Positions 25,328-33,238 of a stretch of DNA of 64,000 nucleotides are shown one piece after another (position 1 is the first letter of the stretch; every line of letters begins with the position of its first letter). Position numbers and translations under genes: made by a program. The stretch comes from Serratia marcescens (GTDB lineage Bacteria; Pseudomonadota; Gammaproteobacteria; Enterobacterales; Enterobacteriaceae): NCBI GenBank assembly GCA_015548865.1, contig JADMXW010000010.1, positions 1-64,000 on the forward strand, in the 5' to 3' direction. Below the pieces are notes generated by a model that saw only the letters and a list, made by a program, of their open reading frames with translations, was not told the DNA's origin and ran no database searches.

Positions 25328-25908
25328 CAGCTCATAGCTAACCACGGTGAGTATTTAACGCATAACTTACTAAATTGCTCAGACTCGTCGTCATTGAACA
25401 TTGAAGCAAGCTCATCAACCTTTTTAAGCAACCTTTCTTCGGCTTTAACTTTATCTCCACCATTCCGTTTGATTACATCCAAGTACTTGAGGCCAATATC
25501 GTTAAAACCTTGAATTTTTGACTCAATTAGACGGTGATTCTCGTCAAAAAAATCGAGACAGGTAAACCGCTCAAACTCTAATAAAAATCGTTCTCCATCA
25601 GCCAGCGATGGTTTAGGCGGCAGTTCGCTACGACAATGTTTACACCTAATAGCTTCAGGTTTTATCAATTCAGCACAGAACGGGCACTTAACATCATTCC
25701 TTGCAGCGCTTTTTCTGCCGAAAATCATACATAACAAACCGCATAAGACGATAAACGCACCAATCATAATATGGTTTTGTTTATCAGCCATAAGGCCTAT
25801 GTTATTGACATGGGAGCCTGTTGCTGTCACTACACTGGTATCCATATTTACAGCGACCAAAAACCAGATAACCCCAACGAACAAAACAAAATAACCAAAG
25901 CCTTTCAC
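25327..25908 (-). CDS. Zinc-ribbon membrane protein of unknown function
   Basis: 193 residues from a GTG with an all-G ribosome-binding stretch. Two membrane segments (GYFVLFVGVIWFLVAV and MIGAFIVLCGLLCMIFG) are followed by a zinc ribbon (CPFCAELIKPEAIRCKHC) and a helical C-terminal domain. Zinc ribbons next to two membrane spans occur in many accessory phage genes with no known role. It lies between repressor and late genes and is AT-rich. The C-terminal end may be truncated by a frameshift (see the 25224-25327 entry). Confidence 0.55.
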   Translation of the reverse strand: MKGFGYFVLFVGVIWFLVAVNMDTSVVTATGSHVNNIGLMADKQNHIMIGAFIVLCGLLCMIFGRKSAARNDVKCPFCAELIKPEAIRCKHCRSELPPKPSLADGERFLLEFERFTCLDFFDENHRLIESKIQGFNDIGLKYLDVIKRNGGDKVKAEERLLKKVDELASMFNDDESEQFSKLCVKYSPWLAMS

Positions 25909-25971
25909 TTACTCCCCCCCCTTGCGCATTAATCCATGTCATACATCCGCCATCCGTTGAGGTTAAAAAAT

Positions 25972-25986
25972 GTTCTTATTAGGAAC
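25972..25986 (-). promoter_or_regulatory. Candidate repressor operator (distal copy)
   Basis: Reads GTTCCTAATAAGAAC on the minus strand, agreeing at 13 of 15 positions with GTTCCGAATAAGTAC at 26441-26455 in the repressor/early intergenic region. It lies just after the repressor stop codon, in front of the accessory gene. Matching copies on both sides of the repressor gene suggest binding by the repressor or the Cro/Ner-like protein. Confidence 0.45.
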
Positions 25987-25989
25987 AAA

Positions 25990-26412
25990 TTAGCCCGTTT
26001 TTTTAACACGTTCAAGTTCTGCGGATAACTCTGTTAGTTGTTTCTCCATATCAATTATTCGCTGTTTTTCCTCAGCGCCTCGCAGCAGATCCCGACGAAC
26101 GTCGGGATCTAGCTGATTCATTAGCTCCAAAAGTTTAAGGTCGGATTGGCTAAATATCTGCTTTGGAGCGTACAAGGACTCAGTAGCAGTATTCACATGC
26201 ATCCCCCCCCTGCCGGTAAGCAGCCAATCTAAGGATATGTTTTTCTCTTCCGAAAAATTTACGCAAATTGAATAAGGCACAGAGTCGCGTTTTCGCCAAC
26301 TTGCCAAGGTTTGCCGATTGACCCCCAAAGCTCGCGCAAGCTCGCTATCGCTTACCACTTCAAGCGACTCCATTAATCGAGATAAAACTGCATCCACTCC
26401 GCATTTATTCAT
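25990..26412 (-). CDS. Prophage repressor (CI-type helix-turn-helix)
   Basis: 140 residues. The N-terminal 65 residues are a CI/186-type DNA-binding domain (VVSDSELARALGVNRQTLAS, then RDSVPYSICVNFSEEKNIS and LDWLLTGRG). The C-terminus is a coiled coil (EKQRIIDMEKQLTELSAELE) that probably mediates oligomerisation. No LexA-type peptidase domain is present, so induction is unlikely to be by RecA cleavage. It diverges from the early operon, the place of the Mu c gene. A run of eight G lies inside the coding region at codons near GRGGM. Confidence 0.82.
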   Translation of the reverse strand: MNKCGVDAVLSRLMESLEVVSDSELARALGVNRQTLASWRKRDSVPYSICVNFSEEKNISLDWLLTGRGGMHVNTATESLYAPKQIFSQSDLKLLELMNQLDPDVRRDLLRGAEEKQRIIDMEKQLTELSAELERVKKTG

Positions 26413-26438
26413 TTTGAATAAACTCTCGCTTGATTTAT

Positions 26439-26468
26439 TTGTTCCGAATAAGTACGATTATTCATAAT
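26439..26468 (+). promoter_or_regulatory. Early promoter with overlapping operator
   Basis: A TTGTTC (26439-26444) and CATAAT (26463-26468) pair with 18-base spacing points at the Cro/Ner-like gene. Over it lie GTTCCGAATAAGTAC (26441-26455) and the inverted repeat GAATAA-N6-TTATTC (26446-26463). A second TTATTC-N5-GAATAA lies at 26405-26421 over the repressor start. Overlap of operator and promoter suits a repressor/Cro switch. Confidence 0.55.
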
Positions 26469-26502
26469 GTTTACACAATAACCCAACGGGAACAATGAAG
26501 CT

Positions 26503-26727
26503 ATGAACAAACGAAAGATTCAGGCCCGTCTGATTGAGCGCGACAGCAACTTTCGCCAGTTCGCGCTGTGCGGGGGCTATGAGCCCCGCACCGTTACGCA
26601 GGCGGTGGCGCGTTGGGCGGGGAAGAAGGAGCTGCCTCGCGGACGCCTGACCTACAAAATCCTCCGTGACCTTTCTGTCGCAATTGGCGCTGAGGTTATC
26701 CCCGGCATCCTGAATGAAGTGGAGTAA
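26503..26727 (+). CDS. Cro/Ner-like early regulator
   Basis: 74 residues, small and basic: FRQFALCGGYEPRTVTQAVA followed by RWAGKKELPRGRLTYKILRD, which reads as a Ner-type DNA-binding protein. It is the first gene of the rightward early operon, divergent from the repressor. In Mu, Ner turns down early and repressor promoters after induction. A function as counter-repressor is inferred from order and size. Confidence 0.75.
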   Translation: MNKRKIQARLIERDSNFRQFALCGGYEPRTVTQAVARWAGKKELPRGRLTYKILRDLSVAIGAEVIPGILNEVE

Positions 26728-26730
26728 CGC

Positions 26731-27039
26731 ATGAGCAATAAACCCCAAACATCCAGCTCAGGCACACGCATTCTGCGCGTTCTCAAAGCACTGCGTGGCC
26801 ACACTCTGGATGGCCTTTCTAACAACGATCTGGCTAAAGCGTTGGATGAGTCACCCGCCAACATTAACCGGGCACTCAACACCCTGATTGAAGAGGGACT
26901 GGCGATAAAGCTGGAGAGTGGCCGCTTTGCCTTGGGCATGCAGATGCTGCAAATCGCCGTGGCGCATAGCAATGAGATGAGTCGCGCTCAGAATCGCATC
27001 AACGAAATCAACCAGCGTGTTCTGGCTGGCAGTCGCTAA
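26731..27039 (+). CDS. IclR-type winged-helix early protein
   Basis: 102 residues. GTRILRVLKALRGHTLDGLS, then NNDLAKALDESPANINRALN and EEGLAIKLESGRFALG, form an IclR-like winged helix without the effector domain. It lies directly after the Ner-like gene, with no gap for a promoter. Its target is unknown; it could regulate early genes or assist the transposase. Confidence 0.7.
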   Translation: MSNKPQTSSSGTRILRVLKALRGHTLDGLSNNDLAKALDESPANINRALNTLIEEGLAIKLESGRFALGMQMLQIAVAHSNEMSRAQNRINEINQRVLAGSR

Positions 27040-27057
27040 CAACGAGGAACGATAACG

Positions 27058-27990
27058 ATGGCACGAACTAAATCCACAACCACTGACATCCTGCCAGATG
27101 CCAAATTGAACGCTGAAATCGCTGGTACACAGCAACTGCTTGCTAACGTGCAGGATCAGTTCAGTGATGAACGTGACCTGCTAAACCAGCTATTGGGGCA
27201 GGCGCAGATGGCTGATGCCTTTGCCAAATTTTCGGTAACGGTTACCACTTCAAAACTGGCTTTTGTTAAGGAAAACAAGCTATATCGCCAACTGAAAGGA
27301 AAAAAAAGTGGTAACGGTTACCAGTTAGAAGGTAATTGGGACGAGTTTTGCTCTCTTCTTGGGCTTTCGCGTGAAAAAGCAGATTTGGACATTGCCAATC
27401 TCCGCGCCTTTGGCGAGGAAGCCCTCGAATCCATGTCCCGTATGGGCATCGGTTATCGCGAACTGCGCCAGTTTCGCCGTCTGCCAGAAGACCAGAAAAG
27501 CGCCCTGATTGAAGTGGCCAGAGACGGCGACAAAACGGCACTGCTGGAACTGGCCGAGGAAATGATCGCCAAGCACACCAAGGAAAAAGAAGACCTCAAA
27601 ACCGACCTGGACATCAGCCGTCAGACCGTTGCCGAGAAGAAAAACATCATCAACACCCTGGAAAATGAGAAAGAAGACCTGCGCACCCGTCTGACGCGGC
27701 GCTCTGCCAAAGAGACCCCTGATGAAGAAAGCGCGGCGATTGAGATTGAGGTGGGCGGCTTTAAAAACGGGGTGGTCAGTGCTTTGGTCGAACTGCAAAG
27801 CGGCTTCAATGCGCTGGATGAGCACCACGAACGCACTGGCATCAACCACAGCCACTACATGCTCGGCATCCTTAATGACCTGCAACTCCAGCTCGATGAC
27901 CTGCGCCAGCAGTTCAATCTGCCGGAATACCAGCCTATCGACACCGTACCGGATTGGGTAACGGAATCACAGGAGAACAACCATGAGTAA
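27058..27990 (+). CDS. Early coiled-coil protein of unknown function
   Basis: 310 residues, ATG preceded by GAGGAACG. A small domain (FSVTVTTSKLAFVKENKLYR, GNWDEFCSLLGLSREKADLD) is followed by a long charged coiled coil (KEKEDLKTDLDISRQTVAEK). Related early genes of similar layout lie before the transposase in B3-like phages. The middle part resembles a helix-turn-helix with the recognition-like segment LGLSREKADL. No enzyme motif seen. Confidence 0.6.
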   Translation: MARTKSTTTDILPDAKLNAEIAGTQQLLANVQDQFSDERDLLNQLLGQAQMADAFAKFSVTVTTSKLAFVKENKLYRQLKGKKSGNGYQLEGNWDEFCSLLGLSREKADLDIANLRAFGEEALESMSRMGIGYRELRQFRRLPEDQKSALIEVARDGDKTALLELAEEMIAKHTKEKEDLKTDLDISRQTVAEKKNIINTLENEKEDLRTRLTRRSAKETPDEESAAIEIEVGGFKNGVVSALVELQSGFNALDEHHERTGINHSHYMLGILNDLQLQLDDLRQQFNLPEYQPIDTVPDWVTESQENNHE

Positions 27991-28585
27991 TACACCTGTA
28001 ATGGACAGCCCAGAAGTGCTGGGCCACGCGCTGTGCCGCCACGTTCCTGATATGCGCAAGGGTTTCACTATCCAGACCCGCCACGGTGATATCTATGTGA
28101 CCGCCGATGACGCTGCACCGTTCGCTGGCGCAATGGAACGTTTGTTGATGCGCAAGATTTCCCTGATTCAGGACGAACAACTGGGACAGGATAGCGATAC
28201 GGCGCGCGTTCCACTCTACACCCCAAAACTTGCCGCCCAACTGGAACGGAATCTTGCCACCATTGAGGAAAATAATCAGCGGATTCTGGCTCTTGAACCA
28301 TTCAGCCGGAATGAATTACCCGAGCGCGACAAGCAGCTTTACCAGGGCTTCCAGATTACTTCCAGTATTGAACTTGCCGAACGCTATAACCTCACGGAAG
28401 AGACAGTCGAGAGTCTTAAGGGGCTGATTGAGCTGCGTCATCGAATGCGCGCAACACCCCCACTATCTGCCAGTAAAACTGACCAGCCATTGAGTCAGAC
28501 GGCACAGCCAGTGCCTCATCGGTCAATATCGCCATCAGGTCAGCGCGAGCGCTCGCGTCGGAGATCAAAGGGAGGGCGTAAGTGA
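27983..28585 (+). CDS. Early protein of unknown function
   Basis: 200 residues, starting inside the end of the previous gene. Residues 1-150 look genuine (MRKGFTIQTRHGDIYVTADD, then LAERYNLTEETVESLKGLIE). The last 50 residues are low in complexity, rich in Ser, Pro and Arg, and lie over an opposite-strand ORF (28416-28697), so the original stop may have been earlier. Function not recognised. Confidence 0.55.
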   Translation: MSNTPVMDSPEVLGHALCRHVPDMRKGFTIQTRHGDIYVTADDAAPFAGAMERLLMRKISLIQDEQLGQDSDTARVPLYTPKLAAQLERNLATIEENNQRILALEPFSRNELPERDKQLYQGFQITSSIELAERYNLTEETVESLKGLIELRHRMRATPPLSASKTDQPLSQTAQPVPHRSISPSGQRERSRRRSKGGRK

Positions 28586-28697
28586 TGGTTTTACTCATGG
28601 CCTCGATTCGATCTTCATTCAGCTCCATACGGCCCAATAACCATAGTATGCGCTCATGGTCTGACATTTCTCCGTTGGTCTCGTTGGTGTTGGTCAT
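28416..28697 (-). CDS. Possible antisense gene inside the early operon
   Basis: 93 residues from an ATG at 28697 with GGAG upstream. The translation is well behaved (MSDHERILWLLGRMELNEDR, ISDASARADLMAILTDEAL), with normal amino-acid use, unlike usual antisense shadows. It covers the low-complexity end of the plus-strand gene 27983-28585 and ends well before the transposase. If real it would be the only leftward gene in the early block, perhaps expressed from the lysogen. No family recognised. Confidence 0.45.
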   Translation of the reverse strand: MTNTNETNGEMSDHERILWLLGRMELNEDRIEAMSKTITYALPLISDASARADLMAILTDEALAVPSDSMAGQFYWQIVGVLRAFDDAAQSAP

Positions 28698-28774
28698 TGA
28701 GAAAACTCCGTTGATTAGGGGTGAGCAAATCATCACCGGAGCACTGTATCACCATCCAACTGGAGATTGATGTG

Positions 28775-30556
28775 ATGAACCCGGTATTGATTGAACGCTT
28801 AGTGGCCATCGCGAAAGCAGCTGATGCTGCCGGACATGGCAATAAAGAGCCGGTTTATCAGGCCGCCTGCGAGGAACTGCAAATGTCACGCGCCACGTTA
28901 CTCAAAAAGCTGAATGCAGTACGTGCACCTAAGCCGCGTAAACAGCGGGCAGATGCGGGCGAGACCGCACTGACGCGCGATGAGGCGCTGACCATTTCCG
29001 GTGCGCTGATGGAGACCATTCGCGGCACCGGCAAGCGCACCCTGAGCGTGGAGAAAGCCATCGACAGTCTGCGCGACAACGGCCTTATCCTTGCCGGACG
29101 GGTAGATCAGGACACGGGCGAGTTTGCGCCGCTGTCCACCAGTACCATTATTCGTGCCCTGCGCCAGTTCAAGCTGCACCCTGATCAGTTGCGTGCGCCA
29201 GCCCCTGCACAGCAACTGGCCAGCCTGCACCCCAACCACGTCTGGCAACTGGATGCATCCATCTGCGTGCTCTATTACCTCAAGAACCCGGCCAAGGGTG
29301 TGCGGGGCGATACCGGCCTGCGCATCATGGATGAGCGCGAGTTCAACAAGAACAAGCCCGCCAACGTGGCCAAAGTGGTTAACGATCGCGTCTGGTCATT
29401 TGAGGGCACCGACCATACCACCGGCTGGATTTACCTGGAGTACCGTTTTGGTGGTGAGACCACCGAGAACTTCACCTCGGTACTGATCAACATGATGCAG
29501 GAGCGCAGCAACGCTGATGTGCTGCATGGCGTACCGCGCATCCTGTTTACCGACCCCGGCGCGGCGCTCAAGTCCCCGACGATGGCCAACCTGTGCCAGG
29601 CGCTGGGCATTCAGTTGATTTCTCACAAGGCCCGCAACGCCCGTGCCACCGGCTCGGTGGAAAAAGCGCGTGACATTCTGGAGCGCGACTTCGAGCACGG
29701 CCTGCGCTTTTGCCGCGTGGACAACATCGATGAACTGAACCGGTTGGCACGGCTGTGGCGCATGAAGTTCAACCGTACCGCCATTCACAGCCGCTACGGC
29801 ATGACACGCACCGATAAATGGCTGCTAATCACCGAACTGCAACTGATTAAAGCGCCATCCGTTGAGGTATGCCGTGAAGCGGCGGTGTCTGCACCAGTGA
29901 GCTGCAAGGTGGACACCTTCCTGCGCATTCGCTTTCGCAAGCGTCAGTTTGATGTGTCTGCCGTACCGGGCATCTATGTGGGCGACAGCCTGATGGTCGC
30001 CAGAAACCTCTACCGCGATGACCAGGCGCAGGTAGTACTGACGGGTGAGGACGGGTTTAAAACCTTCTTCCTGGTCGATGAGGTCATGAAGGACGAGCAC
30101 GGCTTTGCCGTGGATTCGCCGGTAATTGGCCGTGAGTTCCGCGCACTGCCGCAAAGCGTGACCGAGCAGCATAAGGAAGAGGTTGAACAGCGCGTGTACG
30201 GCACACAGAGCAAGGAAGAGACCGAGGCCGCGAAGAAGGCCAAGGCCGTGCCGTTCGGTGGTCGCCTGAATCCGTATCTGGATATCGAACGCGACGATGC
30301 ACCGACGTACCTGCCCAAACGGGGTGCCGTCGCCGAGGTTCGCAGCCCGCGCATCGAACAACGCCCGCTGACCCACGTTGAAGCCGCCAAGCAGCTGCGT
30401 GACCGGCTCACTGAAAAAGGCCACCCGTGGACAGCGCAGTATTACCAGCAACTGGTGGCGCAATATCCAGACGGCATCCCCGCCGATGACATTGAAACCG
30501 TGGCGAACGCGCTTATCAGCACACCCGCCACCGCTAATGTCGTTGGCATTCGTTAA
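28775..30556 (+). CDS. Transposase (MuA-like DDE integrase/recombinase)
   Basis: 593 residues from the ATG at 28775 with GGAG upstream; a GTG at 28721 would add 18 residues. An N-terminal helix-turn-helix region (MSRATLLKKLNAVRAP) precedes the catalytic core with the DDE triad: Asp in VWQLDASICV (about 160), Asp in ILFTDPGAAL (about 260) and Glu in ATGSVEKARD (about 296). The C-terminal part holds a beta-barrel and charged tail. It binds repeated sites at the phage ends and carries out replicative transposition with its MuB-like partner, which follows 12 bases downstream. Confidence 0.93.
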   Translation: MNPVLIERLVAIAKAADAAGHGNKEPVYQAACEELQMSRATLLKKLNAVRAPKPRKQRADAGETALTRDEALTISGALMETIRGTGKRTLSVEKAIDSLRDNGLILAGRVDQDTGEFAPLSTSTIIRALRQFKLHPDQLRAPAPAQQLASLHPNHVWQLDASICVLYYLKNPAKGVRGDTGLRIMDEREFNKNKPANVAKVVNDRVWSFEGTDHTTGWIYLEYRFGGETTENFTSVLINMMQERSNADVLHGVPRILFTDPGAALKSPTMANLCQALGIQLISHKARNARATGSVEKARDILERDFEHGLRFCRVDNIDELNRLARLWRMKFNRTAIHSRYGMTRTDKWLLITELQLIKAPSVEVCREAAVSAPVSCKVDTFLRIRFRKRQFDVSAVPGIYVGDSLMVARNLYRDDQAQVVLTGEDGFKTFFLVDEVMKDEHGFAVDSPVIGREFRALPQSVTEQHKEEVEQRVYGTQSKEETEAAKKAKAVPFGGRLNPYLDIERDDAPTYLPKRGAVAEVRSPRIEQRPLTHVEAAKQLRDRLTEKGHPWTAQYYQQLVAQYPDGIPADDIETVANALISTPATANVVGIR

Positions 30557-30568
30557 AGGAGGGAGGAC

Positions 30569-31738
30569 ATGCTGCAACTGAAAAACATTATGGCCAGCCA
30601 CAAGATCAACCAGGGCGAACTGGCAACCGCCGCAGGCATATCGCAGCCAGCGATCGCGCAACTGGTGAATCACAGTATCTGGCCAAAGCGTAACGCCGAG
30701 GGTATCCGACAGAGCATTACCCGCGTGCTGTCACATCGCGGTATCGATCCGGAAGGGGCATTTGAAGAAGTCCCGGCGGCAGGCACCACCACCGGGACCA
30801 ATGTCCCACAGCAACAGGCAAATGATGAGGAGACAGAAAACATGCTACTGAAAAAACAGGTATTACGTCCAGCGGCAAAAAAGGCATTCGGGCTGTTCCG
30901 CGATCCGTTCGCAGACGATGCCATGCAGGGCGCGGAAGATGTTTTTACCACGCAGGATATTCGCTACGTGCGCGAGTCGCTGTACCAGACCGCGAAACAC
31001 GGCGGTTTTATGGCGGTTATCGGTGAATCCGGGGCCGGTAAATCCACGCTGCGCCGTGACCTTATCGAGCGCATTAACCGCGAGAACGCGCCGGTGATTG
31101 TGATTGAGCCCTACGTCATTGCGATGGAGGACAACGACGTTAAAGGCAAGACGCTGAAAGCTGCCGCCATTGCCGAGGCGATTATCAGCACCATCGCGCC
31201 ACTGGAGAACATCAAGCGCAGCCAGGATGCACGCTTCCGCCAGTTACACCGCGTACTGAAAGACAGCAGCGCTGCGGGTTACAGCCACGTTCTGGTGATT
31301 GAAGAGGCCCACAGCCTGCCCATCCCGACACTCAAGCACCTGAAACGCTTTTATGAGCTGGAAAGCGGGTTTAAAAAGCTGTTGTCCATCGTCCTGATTG
31401 GCCAGCCCGAACTAGCCACCAAGCTGTCAGAACGCAATATGGAAGTGCGCGAGGTTGTCCAGCGCTGCGAAGTGGTTGAACTGCTGCCACTGGATAACGC
31501 CCTGGAGGATTTTCTGCAATTCAAGCTCGGACGGGCGGGTAAGCAGCTCAAGGATATCGTGGATACCAACGCGATTGAGGCTATTCGTGCTCGTCTCAGC
31601 AATCAGTCTGCTGGCCGTAAAGGCATTGTCAGCCTGCTTTATCCGCTGGCCGTCAGCAACCTGCTGATTGCGGCAATGAACCTGGCCGCTGATATCGGCG
31701 TGCCGGTGGTCAATGCTGATGTGATCAAGGGGGTTTGA
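30569..31738 (+). CDS. Transposition target-selection ATPase (MuB-like)
   Basis: 389 residues with a strong GGAGGGAGG ribosome-binding site. Residues 1-55 are a helix-turn-helix domain (GELATAAGISQPAIAQLVNH) as in MuB. The AAA ATPase has Walker A GESGAGKS (152-159) and Walker B VLVIEEAH (241-248), followed by SIVLIGQPEL, a sensor-type strand. It coats target DNA, activates the transposase and protects the prophage from self-insertion. Confidence 0.92.
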   Translation: MLQLKNIMASHKINQGELATAAGISQPAIAQLVNHSIWPKRNAEGIRQSITRVLSHRGIDPEGAFEEVPAAGTTTGTNVPQQQANDEETENMLLKKQVLRPAAKKAFGLFRDPFADDAMQGAEDVFTTQDIRYVRESLYQTAKHGGFMAVIGESGAGKSTLRRDLIERINRENAPVIVIEPYVIAMEDNDVKGKTLKAAAIAEAIISTIAPLENIKRSQDARFRQLHRVLKDSSAAGYSHVLVIEEAHSLPIPTLKHLKRFYELESGFKKLLSIVLIGQPELATKLSERNMEVREVVQRCEVVELLPLDNALEDFLQFKLGRAGKQLKDIVDTNAIEAIRARLSNQSAGRKGIVSLLYPLAVSNLLIAAMNLAADIGVPVVNADVIKGV

Positions 31739-31739
31739 G

Positions 31740-31814
31740 GTGGATATTGAATTACTTGCCAACGCTCTGCTGATAGGAATAGTGGCAGTAATTTTCATCA
31801 CAGCAGGTAAATAA
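31740..31814 (+). CDS. Very small membrane peptide
   Basis: 24 residues starting at a GTG right after the MuB-like stop, with GGGGG upstream. After four residues (DIEL) it is one hydrophobic helix (LLIGIVAVIFITAG) ending in Lys. Too short for certainty, but it fills the gap between two early genes in frame and has a good ribosome-binding site. A membrane toxin or lysis-control peptide cannot be excluded. Confidence 0.4.
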   Translation: MDIELLANALLIGIVAVIFITAGK

Positions 31815-31840
31815 CGCAGGAATAAACATCTGAGAGGTTA

Positions 31841-32113
31841 ATGATGGAAACAATCCAGAATATTAATCAAAAGTTAGCGGATATTCATGAAATCATGGCG
31901 TGTTTAAAGGCCATGAACGCCAATGTCCAGAGCGTCATTATCAAAGGTGACAAGCCCATTATTCGTATTCAACGCAACGCCCATTGCGATGTGTTGATCA
32001 AAAACGGTATCGCCCGTTACGTGTCTTTCGGTTTTGGCTGTAATGGCCGTTTCCGCCAGGGTGTATTTGAGCATTCAGGATGCCGCGTTATTTGGTCTGA
32101 ATCGTTACATTAA
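31841..32113 (+). CDS. Small early phage protein
   Basis: 90 residues (the second ATG, at 31844, is equally possible). The start is helical (NQKLADIHEIMACLKAMNAN), followed by beta strands with HCDVLIKNGIARYVSFGFG and two cysteines near the end. Part of the early operon between the MuB-like and DUF3164 genes. I do not recognise it. Confidence 0.5.
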   Translation: MMETIQNINQKLADIHEIMACLKAMNANVQSVIIKGDKPIIRIQRNAHCDVLIKNGIARYVSFGFGCNGRFRQGVFEHSGCRVIWSESLH

Positions 32114-32126
32114 CAGGAGCCACATT

Positions 32127-32738
32127 ATGTCTGCGATTAATAAAGAAGAATATATGACCGACCGCAAAGGTCGTCTGGTGCCAATCAACCAGGTCTCTGA
32201 GTATGACCTTGAAATGGACGCCTTTGTGAGTGACGCCATCCGCGATGCGAAGCTGAAAAATGCCGAACTCCGCGACTTCAAAAAACGGGCATTTGATAAC
32301 TGCTATGCCTGGCTGGATCTGATTGCTGAAAAGTATGGCCGCACGCGCGGTGGAGCGAAAGGCAACGTGACGTTCTCCAGCTTTGACGGCAGTAAACAAA
32401 TCAGCATCAAGGTGCAGGATTCGCTGGCGTTCGGCCCCGAGCTGCAAGTGGCCAAGCAACTTATCGACGAATGCGTGAAGGAGTGGTCAAAGGGGGCAGA
32501 TGAAAAACTGCTGGCGATAATTGACGATGCATTCCAGGTCGATAAAGAAGGCAACCTAAGCACCTCGCGCATTCTGTCTCTGCGCCGTGTAAAAATTGAC
32601 GATGACCGCTGGAAAAAAGCGATGGAGGCAATTTCAGAGTCATTACTGGTGACCGTGTCCAAGACTTACATTAATTTTCGTGAAAAAGATGAGGCAGGAA
32701 AACTGGTCAATATTCCATTAGATATCGCTGCCATTTAA
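32127..32738 (+). CDS. DUF3164 early phage protein
   Basis: 203 residues from the ATG at 32127 (AACAGGAG upstream). The start MTDRKGRLVPINQVSEYDL and the block GAKGNVTFSSFDGSKQISIK, then RRVKIDDDRWKKAMEAISES, are the pattern of the DUF3164 family, regular in Mu-like early regions. Function is not known; proximity to transposition genes suggests a DNA-related role. Confidence 0.8.
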   Translation: MSAINKEEYMTDRKGRLVPINQVSEYDLEMDAFVSDAIRDAKLKNAELRDFKKRAFDNCYAWLDLIAEKYGRTRGGAKGNVTFSSFDGSKQISIKVQDSLAFGPELQVAKQLIDECVKEWSKGADEKLLAIIDDAFQVDKEGNLSTSRILSLRRVKIDDDRWKKAMEAISESLLVTVSKTYINFREKDEAGKLVNIPLDIAAI

Positions 32739-32830
32739 TTATTAAAAAATGAATCTGTTTTTATTTCGGCGTCAACGCCGGGGAATTCTGCACGCTTAAT
32801 TCAGTAAAAACCTTATTTTGGAGAAAGATC

Positions 32831-33238
32831 ATGGCTCATGTATCACCCGTAAAGCGCCTGGAGCGCGTAGCCCAGTTTCTTCGCACAGCAACCCGCCAGA
32901 TTCAGGAAAATACCCCTGATAAGGCACTGCAAACGCTGACCAATGCAACGAATGAAGTAAAAATCCTTTCCAAGGACGGTAAAACGAATGAGCAATTGCA
33001 GAATATTGCTCCACAACTCATTCAATGGCATGTGAATCGCCTGGAAGCATTGGAGCTAATGAGCGAACACGCAGACAAACCCATCCATTATGGGGCAGAT
33101 AAACCTATTCAGTTAACGCCTGAACAGATTAAAGCGTTTCGGATCGCCATCATTTTGTGTGAGGGCGTATTCCACGAATTCCCTATCACGGTAAAAGATG
33201 ATGAAAAACCTGTAGCGGAGGCGGAATATGTCGATTGA
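32831..33238 (+). CDS. Early phage protein of unknown function
   Basis: 135 residues, ATG with GGAGAAAG upstream. Mostly helical (RLERVAQFLRTATRQIQENT) with an acidic end overlapping the next gene. A short palindrome (CGGCG-TCAA-CGCCG, about 32767-32780) lies in front. No family recognised. Confidence 0.5.
   Translation: MAHVSPVKRLERVAQFLRTATRQIQENTPDKALQTLTNATNEVKILSKDGKTNEQLQNIAPQLIQWHVNRLEALELMSEHADKPIHYGADKPIQLTPEQIKAFRIAIILCEGVFHEFPITVKDDEKPVAEAEYVD

Noticed and set aside
29825-30673. 282-codon minus-strand frame opposite the transposase gene
   Set aside because: Shadow of the transposase; composition rich in His, Arg and Cys without structure, and no start signals.
32766-32781. Terminator before the 32831 gene
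   Set aside because: The CGGCG/CGCCG stem is short, has no T tract and lies inside a continuous early operon.
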